Assembly: GCA_900547345.1 (NCBI GenBank) | Contig: URGG01000045.1 | Coordinates: 1-15,990, forward strand | Length of the DNA stretch: 15,990 nucleotides | Origin: an uncultured Collinsella sp. | GTDB lineage: Bacteria; Actinomycetota; Coriobacteriia; Coriobacteriales; Coriobacteriaceae | Direction of reading: 5' to 3' | Shown: positions 9,601 through 14,355 of the stretch, in pieces | How positions within the stretch are numbered: the first letter of the stretch is position 1 | Layout: every line of letters begins with the position of its first letter | The notes under the pieces: generated by a model | The model's database searches: none | What the model saw: the letters and a program-made list of their open reading frames with translations, nothing else | What the model was told of the DNA's origin: nothing | Made by a program: the position numbers and the translations under genes

Positions 9601-10226
9601 TTTTTGTCGTCGATGGTCGAGGGCACCTCCAACGTGGTAATGCCCGCGTCGCCATACTCGATAGAAATTTCGTTGGTGAGGCTATCAATCGAGAAGTAGT
9701 ACTGCGCGGGGGTCTGCTCGCCGGCCACGTAGCCATCGTCGTATTCGTCCTTTACGCCCGTGGCGCCCTTCGAGGTCATCCAGAGCCCAAGATCCTCATT
9801 CCAGGTTGCCTCGGCACCGGAAGCCTCCTCTTGCTTCTGCTGCTCGGCGAGTTCCTTGCCCTCGACAAGATCGGTGGCGAGCGTACCCGCAGGCGTGCTC
9901 TCGGTCTGCCCAGCGCCCGTCAGGCCTGCTGCCGATGCAATCTCGGAGGCCGGGGGCGTAGGGGTGTCACCGGTATCGAGCACTGTGGGGTCGGCAGCGC
10001 CGGCATCGGGCGCGGGGTCGGCGGAAGCAGAGTCTGACGTTTGGGCGTCAGCCGAATCGGCGGGAGCGGCGTCGGCTGCTTGGCCGTTATCCGTCTGCAC
10101 AAAGGTGCTATCGGTGGTGAGCACCTCAGCAAACGCGCCCACAGGCAACGAGCCCGTCACCATAGTGAGGGTCACCGCGGCAACGGTCAGGCGGCGGCAA
10201 AGCGCTCGAACAGTGGTCCACCTCAT
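3606..10226 (-). CDS. Giant LAxTG-anchored surface protein with BspA-like leucine-rich repeats
   Basis: This 2206-residue protein starts at an ATG preceded by GGAAAGGA. A signal peptide covers about residues 1-33 (ending in GAFA), followed by an Ala/Asp/Ser/Thr-rich stretch to about 120. Residues about 195-400 form BspA-type leucine-rich repeats (IKEIALPDSVEELKSYAF, VERIERNAFDGCSHVSSVTI). Several beta-sandwich-like regions follow to about 1130. A mostly helical region runs from about 1150 to 1690; it contains an acidic insert (1212-1249) with a basic RKARR at 1230-1234 and a Gly/Ala-rich hydrophobic stretch near 1600. A DPAGVVYEG module (about 1704-1795), an SbsA-like Ig region, an invasin-like Ig domain (about 1905-2007) and a chitobiase C-terminal-like module (about 2008-2102) follow. 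A Pro/Asp/Glu-rich wall spacer, LASTGD at 2172-2177, a hydrophobic helix and KRRKR end the protein. Adhesion is inferred from architecture; the ligand is unknown. Confidence 0.88.
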   Translation of the reverse strand: MRWTTVRALCRRLTVAAVTLTMVTGSLPVGAFAEVLTTDSTFVQTDNGQAADAAPADSADAQTSDSASADPAPDAGAADPTVLDTGDTPTPPASEIASAAGLTGAGQTESTPAGTLATDLVEGKELAEQQKQEEASGAEATWNEDLGLWMTSKGATGVKDEYDDGYVAGEQTPAQYYFSIDSLTNEISIEYGDAGITTLEVPSTIDDKNVVSLTGMGSAALTSITFAPNSHVRSVGGLGGSSIKEIALPDSVEELKSYAFYKSKTLQTVTWPNNAAFTTIPEQAFKECEQLDDKVVATLPPSVKTIDYLAFAYCGVPQFYVSDTTVLTFTQINVPGTVERIERNAFDGCSHVSSVTIGDGVKYIGAHAFASLDPAIAGKEIVLPKSVEMIEWGAFENTRYGNETNHNAVALRVMNPDLQFGEAGYPGDYNERVTIDGVTYAIPFSEGQTIYAYATDSAGNPSMVKKLADAVADCKDSVDSSKPAYTFEWMGEAAQVTGKLPQSATATLVQAGQSTPLAVGDDGSFTADALSKTAATLRISLSGYYDMVLARPGDQMTGTWNIGEIKAEDFTKIPASRAIELNVGYLEPIVGQDKTERIELDSLDNIDLTVKSGGKTLKPAKGDKENDFRIQGTALVVSQAIADADQDLEITLEPKDSLKLGGATAAVKPSAGKVDIDLKPWGTATVTTKGDYQGANRVLVFRTSDGKLVADGVTYLMGYEDDGTTPIMKAETPRLKAGSYTIVAFNKTSYDIQATSYSTFSRLGLTVGKHIAQKQVKIEDGKQLDVTLDVPTFDVETYRAERGLTAGSVIADSSAVVGVETELRTHYELKDSQAAKIEIPLAKDAVEDVSAGAREAGASSDAMWAGTTWEGDNLVLDMKKSAGADVFVRFKPKAAGTYAISPLITLGEVTLPLGSTTLEVSGSRIEVDNTDVHSPLGNVAYVYAAPGKSVQLTVGTGSSAAKYTGKTNKLGRAKIEYDLPQDTLAAERVTLEARVGSTDVAAAAAEVTARNYVRYVPGASVWNFDVTYRGGTQNLVKDGKDTGKSLWTFHHLPQKKNAYWTFDITLEVGNEEAADTLDLYVDCVDGKTVTIPLTQKSREGTRVRYVAEYVDEGYLKLLDEFNKANDSTYVNCGNFEQIFMPQTYRISNAQLMTMLSFDANASAKKHSAAAEERQQEFSNAVQQWHEYMMDNSFNDVDEAFNDAIDQMVADAFAEEDEDGKEDEAQGGAVRKARRAPAASDGEGDDAGNDEAAQFAAELKAAVGGSAALLTQQGDSYGVNVDKMIFEDAYGTSEDWYQELAVAQGANAADAAAIKELVDHASRAEFIAQRAEDLVGQSMGIGQLNQYGSWNDATAAALNKCAGIKASEYNGQSTSGFNDLGQALGSSLSYKAADDDTVKGFKVAAPDGEQTAYIESEFIENSNNNKNQALLFNSIAMQCDILDNLYDNWNVVHSLNNSKVRGWLMAWKLNGDVSAHMKLIRTIRSLKSYKIECEMFGQVFKTDAWKAAGQAFPEATQGIGIFTGIYGVNDASKNWENVNVRMQKVKGEREGYELQHTRLLAKPEKTEDDWKCIYALRDAMEKARAFEDLLYRQLCHDSTDVAVGSIMTIAGVLTAGSAGTVVGAAYDAASTSVGSERAIKLTNAECAYDVACEQVERACQNRITVNWGELTDAEVYKANKDGLISDEKMQSIFEARYRNVAAKAAPDPAGVVYEGLLSNTVEGATVELWSADDAAGTNAVRWDAEEYEQDNPLATGADGAYNWNTPTGWYQVRVTKDGYEEARSAWLRVPPIQTEVNIGLVSTAAPEVASAHAYTDCIEVEFAQYMDASDDTLAALCAQGLGDVTYTWLDKQDDPNGKPLSRVLRIRYADAREAGSTVAFELDGARNYAGTAMARWASGELVVGVRADKLKLNVEQAVTMLDGSDFELVAHVTDKAGKPFAGAKVSVGLESSAICSVDATQAVTGEDGAATFVLHGALPGLTTLTAAVDGTALSKQVDVRVSAEAVRPARPVATIGATTFGAWSPKENYITVPKGTKLELSAEDGTTIWYTTNDTCPCRDEGRVKYTEPIALDGNMCVRIAAQRPGMSYSEYSERLNITITVTDEAVPEPTPDPEPTPEPDPTPDGGEQGGGTDGSGGAGVPAGSSTSTTTTVTTDKSKGKGESGKKSGGTELASTGDSAAMTVAALSIAGATVAAAGIAATKRRKR

Positions 10227-10286
10227 GGTCGTTCCTTTCCTGCAAACCTAAAGTCATCCAGCGTAATCGTTGTCCAAAAACAAAGC

Positions 10287-10320
10287 GAACGGTAGGTTCA
10301 TATATACGAACCTACCGTTC
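10287..10320. repeat. Perfect 13-bp palindrome upstream of the 2206-aa gene
   Basis: GAACGGTAGGTTC (10287-10299) and GAACCTACCGTTC (10308-10320) are exact inverted copies around an 8-nt centre, ATATATAC. The palindrome lies 61 nt upstream of the 2206-aa gene's start codon. On the minus strand it is preceded by TTTGCGCAGGTAGA, and a closely similar context (TTTCCGCAGGTAGAG) precedes the palindrome upstream of the 657-aa gene. It may be an operator, a 5' leader hairpin or a dispersed repeat. The centre reads TATATA and could overlap a -10 box, but the matching palindrome at 12634 lacks that, so no promoter is called. Confidence 0.75.
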
Positions 10321-10330
10321 TACCTGCGCA

Positions 10331-10367
10331 AACCACCGCAAAGGGGACAGGCACCTTTGCGGTGGTT
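10331..10367. repeat. GGACAGGCA-loop hairpin (37 nt), copy 2
   Basis: AACCACCGCAAAGG (10331-10344) pairs perfectly with CCTTTGCGGTGGTT (10354-10367) around the 9-nt loop GGACAGGCA. This is the best-preserved copy of the family. It lies 22 nt left of the second 15-mer array, the same neighbourhood as copy 1 has with the first array, so hairpin and array were probably duplicated together. Confidence 0.85.
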
Positions 10368-10389
10368 CTGGACTCGGCCGGTCGGTTTG

Positions 10390-10525
10390 TCTCGATCTGT
10401 AACAGTTAGAGGTCAAATTCCCCACTTGGTGTTACAGATCGAGACATTAGATTGGCGGCCATTCGGTTCATCTCAATCTGTAACATCTAGAGCCGTTTTG
10501 GGCAGTTTGGTGTTACAGATTGAGA
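10390..10525. repeat. Four-copy alternating 15-mer array (two 55-nt inverted-repeat units)
   Basis: The 15-mer lies at 10390 and 10471 forward and at 10430 and 10511 reversed, with start distances of 40, 41 and 40 bp. Both units (10390-10444, 10471-10525) are 55 nt with perfectly complementary 15-nt arms and 25-nt centres. In unit 1 both arms carry G at position 5 and in unit 2 both carry A, so arms match within a unit. The array ends 38 nt beyond the stop of the 657-aa gene. Its units and the 26-nt spacer resemble units 2 and 3 of the array at 3353-3568 through to the gene end, showing common origin. Confidence 0.9.
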
Positions 10526-10563
10526 TTTTGCTAAATCCGAGAATGGACGCTGCCACCAAAAAC

Positions 10564-12537
10564 CTAGCGCTTGCGGCGCTTGGTCGCGGCGATGCCGGCG
10601 GCGGCAACGGTTGCGCCGGCGATACCCAGGGCGGTGACCGTCAATGCGGTGGTATCCCCCGTGGTAGCCAAGACAGCATCGCCCTTCTTGGCCTGCGTGG
10701 TTTTCTCAACCGTCTTGGTCGTGGCGGTTGTCGTGGCCGGCTTGGCCGCGGGTTTGGTCTCGGGCTTCACTTCGGGCTTGGTCTCGGGCTTAACCTCAGG
10801 CTGCGGTGTCGGCTTGGGATCCGGCGTAGGCTGCGAATCGGGAGTCGGCGTGGCTTCAGGCGTAAAGGTCAGATCGGTGTTGAGCCACAGGGTGTAGATC
10901 CAGCCGCTCTCGGGATCAACTACACTCGCTTCGCCCATCTGGTAGCCGCACTCCTGGCCGTTGATCACCAGCTTGGTGTTGGGCGTAAAGTAGAATCCGC
11001 GCGCGGGCTTGAGGTAGATACCGTAGCGATAGGTCACGCCAGGCTTAAAGGCGTCGATGTGGTTCGTGATGTTCTGATCCCAGAACTTCTGAGAGTTCAC
11101 TTCGCTGCCGTCGCTACCCGTCCAGTACTCACACTGAGGAAGGGAGTTGGAGCCCGTCGGAACATTCGCCGTAAAGACCGGCTTATCGCCCGCCTTGAAG
11201 GTGGTCGTGGCGCCGTTGATCTCTATAACGTCGATGGCACGCCATTCGTCGATTGGCTGCTCGCACAGCATATTGTCAGCATTGGGCGCAAAGACGCCGT
11301 TGGCGGTCTTGATGTGGTGCGCCCAATGACCGTTGACGTTCATTTCGCAGTCATCAGCCACGGTATTGTCGCCCTTGAGCCTCAGCTCAACGGAATACAT
11401 GTAGAACTTGCCCTCTTCGAAGTGGTCGATCTTCTTCATGCCCGGCGTGTACATTGCGGGATCGGAATACCAGAAGGCAACGGGTACCGACTCCCCGGAT
11501 TCCATATCAAGCTCCATTTCTTCCCAGCACTCGTAGGCGATCTCGTACTTGTCGGCATCGGCAGCGGGAATCGTCGCGGTCGCGCGGGGCGCCTCGCCGG
11601 GCGCGTAGTCGGTCTTCACGTCGTTGACGTCCAGGTTATGGAGGGCCTCGTTTTCTGACGCAACGAGCGTAATTTCGCTATTGATGACGTAGCGGAGGTA
11701 ATAATCGTACCTGGTTTCGTTGAGGATAGTCGAGCTGCCTTCATAGTCAGTTCCGGTATACTCCAGTGCCGAGCCAATATAGAGAGCCTCATTGCGCGTG
11801 AGTCGATACGAGCCGCCTGCCGCGCCACCCGTAAAGGTCAGCGTCAGCCTCATGTGATCGCCAACAGGCTCAAAGTGAGCCGTCACATCGGACATAGATG
11901 TGTCCTGGACTTCAGCCAGGGTGCCCGAAGCAGCATCGGCCCGGTAGTACTTGGTTTCGACAAGTTCGCAGAGCGGCTCATCCGGCATGCCGCCCTCAAC
12001 ATCGGGAAAATCATAGGTATACGACTGGCCCTTTTCGAGTGTGACATTGCTCGGAAGCACGCAGTCCGTATAATGATCGACCACGGTCGTGTTGACCTTA
12101 ACGCCGCCTCCGTCTATCACATCGGTCACGCCACAGGGCATGATGGCGTCGCTTGTCGGCGTGGCGGCGTTGTCGCTGGGAATGTTTTGTTCAGCGGGTG
12201 CCGCATTGTTAGACTCATCGGCGGCGTCAGCCGGAGTCGTCTGCTGAGGTTCAGCGACGGTTTGTGCCGTCGGAGCAGCATCAGTTACAGGCGCGGTCGC
12301 CGGAGCCGCATCCTCCGCAACCGCCGGTGTCACCGGAGCCGTGGCAACCTCACCAGTCGCAGCGGCGGGATCCGCACACTCGGTCGCAAGCGCCAAACTC
12401 GGCAGTAGCAGCTGACCAACCATAAGCGCACACGCACCGACGCTCGCAATCCTCACACCCACGCAGCGCCAAGTACCATGAGCCAGTGAGCAGGTGCGTT
12501 CGCGCTGGGCCTCCTTATCAAAGTGGCTTCCGTACAT
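10564..12537 (-). CDS. LAxTG-anchored surface protein with repeated beta-sandwich modules
   Basis: This 657-residue protein is read from the ATG at 12537, which has AAGGAGG at 12543-12549. An in-frame ATG 28 codons upstream would translate a repeat hairpin and lacks support. A long signal peptide carries HGTWR at 20-24 and a hydrophobic core at 28-50, with likely cleavage after ALA51. Residues about 56-130 are Ala/Pro/Thr-rich and disordered-looking. Two related modules of roughly 110-130 residues follow (about 302-430 and 434-560). Each has an early GE/DxPxxTAxxP, a conserved tryptophan-rich centre, F..GKxYxY or FKPGVTYRY, and a late VNG or ING. A Pro/Lys/Thr spacer with repeated KPETKPEV, then LATTGD at 623-628, a hydrophobic helix and KRRKR complete a sortase signal. 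The modules resemble ones seen in gut Firmicutes surface proteins; the ligand is unknown. Confidence 0.86.
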   Translation of the reverse strand: MYGSHFDKEAQRERTCSLAHGTWRCVGVRIASVGACALMVGQLLLPSLALATECADPAAATGEVATAPVTPAVAEDAAPATAPVTDAAPTAQTVAEPQQTTPADAADESNNAAPAEQNIPSDNAATPTSDAIMPCGVTDVIDGGGVKVNTTVVDHYTDCVLPSNVTLEKGQSYTYDFPDVEGGMPDEPLCELVETKYYRADAASGTLAEVQDTSMSDVTAHFEPVGDHMRLTLTFTGGAAGGSYRLTRNEALYIGSALEYTGTDYEGSSTILNETRYDYYLRYVINSEITLVASENEALHNLDVNDVKTDYAPGEAPRATATIPAADADKYEIAYECWEEMELDMESGESVPVAFWYSDPAMYTPGMKKIDHFEEGKFYMYSVELRLKGDNTVADDCEMNVNGHWAHHIKTANGVFAPNADNMLCEQPIDEWRAIDVIEINGATTTFKAGDKPVFTANVPTGSNSLPQCEYWTGSDGSEVNSQKFWDQNITNHIDAFKPGVTYRYGIYLKPARGFYFTPNTKLVINGQECGYQMGEASVVDPESGWIYTLWLNTDLTFTPEATPTPDSQPTPDPKPTPQPEVKPETKPEVKPETKPAAKPATTTATTKTVEKTTQAKKGDAVLATTGDTTALTVTALGIAGATVAAAGIAATKRRKR

Positions 12538-12542
12538 AACGG

Positions 12543-12549
12543 CCTCCTT
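12543..12549 (-). promoter_or_regulatory. Ribosome binding site fixing the start of the 657-aa protein
   Basis: On the minus strand AAGGAGG is followed by CCGTT and the ATG at 12537. It is a near-perfect anti-SD match at suitable spacing and resembles the AAGGAGG-CTCAC-ATG of the two paralogous genes (14305-14311 and 15978-15984). It rules out the longer frame that starts within upstream repeats. Confidence 0.85.
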
Positions 12550-12563
12550 GGTCGTAGGGACAT

Positions 12564-12598
12564 ACCACCACAAAGGCGCCTGTCCCCTTTGTGGTGGT
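12564..12598. repeat. GGACAGGCG-loop hairpin, copy 3, opposite orientation
   Basis: ACCACCACAAAGG (12564-12576) pairs perfectly with CCTTTGTGGTGGT (12586-12598). The 9-nt loop reads GGACAGGCG on the minus strand, so this copy is inverted relative to the other two. It lies 26 nt upstream of the 657-aa gene's start codon and would form a stable hairpin in its 5' leader. Confidence 0.85.
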
Positions 12599-12633
12599 CC
12601 TGTACAACCAAGATGCGCCAAATGACTCTATAC

Positions 12634-12661
12634 GCCTAGGTTCGTAGATGCGAACCTAGGC
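12634..12661. repeat. Perfect 11-bp palindrome upstream of the 657-aa gene
   Basis: GCCTAGGTTCG (12634-12644) and CGAACCTAGGC (12651-12661) are exact inverted copies with a 6-nt centre. The inner AGGTTC/GAACCT and the adjoining TTTCCGCAGGTAGAG on the minus strand match the palindrome at 10287-10320. It sits between the terminator of the upstream gene and the 657-aa gene, where a promoter or operator would be expected. Confidence 0.75.
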
Positions 12662-12675
12662 CTCTACCTGCGGAA

Positions 12676-12719
12676 ATACAAAGAGCCGCCGCAAGGGCAT
12701 TTATGCCCACGCGGCGGCT
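12676..12719 (-). terminator. Terminator of the tandem paralogous gene pair
   Basis: AGCCGCCGC (12684-12692) pairs with GCGGCGGCT (12711-12719), and inside it GGGCAT (12695-12700) pairs with ATGCCC (12703-12708). On the minus strand the hairpin is followed by CTTTGTATTT. It begins 23 nt past the stop codon of the 518-aa gene and lies only on the correct side for minus-strand termination. Confidence 0.8.
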
Positions 12720-12742
12720 GAAAATGGCTATGAAAGCTTGCG

Positions 12743-14299
12743 TTAGCGGTTGCGGCGCTTGGACGCGACGAAGCCGGCGCCGATAACAGACGCGCCGGCG
12801 ATGCCGAGGGCCGCTGCCGTCGCGGCGTTGTCGCCCGTGGCGGCCAGAGTGCCCACGGACTTCTGGGCAGCGGTGGCCTTCGCGGCCGGCTTGGGGGCAG
12901 CAGCCGTGGAACTCGCCTGAGTCGGCGTCACGGACGGCGTGCCAGTCTCACTTCCGCCGCCTGGCTGCGGCGTGGGAGCCGGGGTGGGCTCAGGCTGCGG
13001 CGTGGGCTCAGGCTCGACCGCATCTCCGGAGCTGATTACCACGCTGCGGGCAACCTCGTCGGAAGTCCTAACATCCTGGATAGTAGACAACCCGGCAGCA
13101 CCGATGACGAGTCCGTTTCCCGTAGTTTCTCGCACGGTGCCGCCGGCGGGAGTCGTAACTACCGATCCGCCATCAATTGCAAGATAAGGGGCTGCATTAC
13201 CTAGATTGACAGCGTAGATTGCCGCCGTAGAGCCCAACGCCTCAACATTTGAATTAATGATGTCAATTCGAGGGATGGCGGACTGGGAGCTGGATTGGGA
13301 ATATATTCCGTAGCCATGTTTACGACTGTAGCCAGTTCCGTCACCGCATCGAGCTGTAAGGTTCGAATTCTCGACGAGCACCCGCGACACGCCGTCCTGC
13401 GCGCGCATCCAAACACCATCCAAAACATCGGCCCTATCACTCACCACGAGCGTAACATCCGCCCCGTTGGTAATACTCAAACATAAATCTGTCTTGCTTC
13501 CAACCGAATACAGGGCGAGCGACGCACCGTTCCCATTGCGCGCCTCCGCATTTAATTTTGCGTTATCCACCGCGATGCAGCCTCCATGCTCGGAGGAGTA
13601 GTTTTCGGCACAGACTGCAATGGCTGTGTCGAGCCCATTTGCCTCGACGTGGACGTCGGCGCCCTCGCTAATAGTTATGTTGCCTGCCCGCGTGTGAATG
13701 CCGATGGTATCAGGCACATTGTTCGCTGCCGTCACGTTAACGTTGGCACCGCGGATGTCTACGTCGCCGCCGGTCTTGCCGTCCCCCGAAACCGCTATCG
13801 TATCGGTCCCGGCCGTTGCGTTGAGAGTCACGTTGCCCGAGATGGCGAGGTTACCGTACTCGACATTAACAGCGCTCTTGCGCCACCATCGTTCGGCCGT
13901 CGCGCTGAGGGCCCCCTCCCCCGTGATGGTGAGGTTGCCGTTCTTGACCTCGATGGCGCTCTGCCTGGCGTCGGCCGTGATGGTGTTGGTGCCTGCCACG
14001 TCAATGTTGAGGTTGCCCTGAGCGCTGATGCTGGCGCCGTCGTAGCCGCTGAGCTTCATGTCGTCGGCGCCGTCCCAGGACCAGGTTCCGGCATCGTCGC
14101 CAGCGGCCTTGCTGTACTGCGTGCCACCCACGTTGACCCACTCGGCGGCGAGTGCCACACTCGGTAGCAACAGCTGGCCGGCCATGAGCGCGCAAGCCCC
14201 CGCGCAGGCGAGCTTGGCGCCCACGCGACGCCACGTTCCGTGAGAGAGCGCGCACGCGCGGCCGTGGTCGATTGGGTTGTCATGGATTTGCTTTCGCAT
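12743..14299 (-). CDS. LAxTG-anchored beta-helix-like surface protein, tandem copy 2
   Basis: This 518-residue protein starts at an ATG with AAGGAGG at 14305-14311. The signal peptide has HGTWR at 20-24, a hydrophobic core and likely cleavage after ALA51. The mature part begins EWVNVGGTQY and holds GTWSWDGADDMKLSGYDG, then many short strand repeats of the type GNLTITGEG, GDVDIRGANVNV and GNITISEGADV to about residue 415. That pattern suggests a right-handed parallel beta-helix like the Cthe_2159 carbohydrate-binding family. A Pro/Glu-rich spacer starts near 429, and LAATGD at 485-490, a hydrophobic helix and KRRNR form the sortase signal. It lies 56 nt downstream of its paralogue, with no clear terminator between, so the two are probably cotranscribed. 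Binding of polysaccharide is an inference from fold similarity only. Confidence 0.85.
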   Translation of the reverse strand: MRKQIHDNPIDHGRACALSHGTWRRVGAKLACAGACALMAGQLLLPSVALAAEWVNVGGTQYSKAAGDDAGTWSWDGADDMKLSGYDGASISAQGNLNIDVAGTNTITADARQSAIEVKNGNLTITGEGALSATAERWWRKSAVNVEYGNLAISGNVTLNATAGTDTIAVSGDGKTGGDVDIRGANVNVTAANNVPDTIGIHTRAGNITISEGADVHVEANGLDTAIAVCAENYSSEHGGCIAVDNAKLNAEARNGNGASLALYSVGSKTDLCLSITNGADVTLVVSDRADVLDGVWMRAQDGVSRVLVENSNLTARCGDGTGYSRKHGYGIYSQSSSQSAIPRIDIINSNVEALGSTAAIYAVNLGNAAPYLAIDGGSVVTTPAGGTVRETTGNGLVIGAAGLSTIQDVRTSDEVARSVVISSGDAVEPEPTPQPEPTPAPTPQPGGGSETGTPSVTPTQASSTAAAPKPAAKATAAQKSVGTLAATGDNAATAAALGIAGASVIGAGFVASKRRNR

Positions 14300-14355
14300 G
14301 TGAGCCTCCTTGTCGTAAGGGGTACCTCCGCTGTTTTATGTTGCGGAAGCTTGCG

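Noticed and set aside
10300..10306. TATATA as a -10 box for the 2206-aa gene
   Set aside because: It is just the centre of a palindrome; the related palindrome at 12634 lacks it and there is no convincing -35 at proper spacing.
10287..10320. LexA/SOS box
   Set aside because: The half-sites are arranged GTTC...GAAC, the reverse of the GAAC...GTTC order in Gram-positive LexA boxes, and the spacing differs.
10270..11658. 462-residue plus-strand open frame
   Set aside because: It begins in the palindrome and reads through the hairpin and 15-mer array, then antisense to the 657-aa gene; no recognisable domain.
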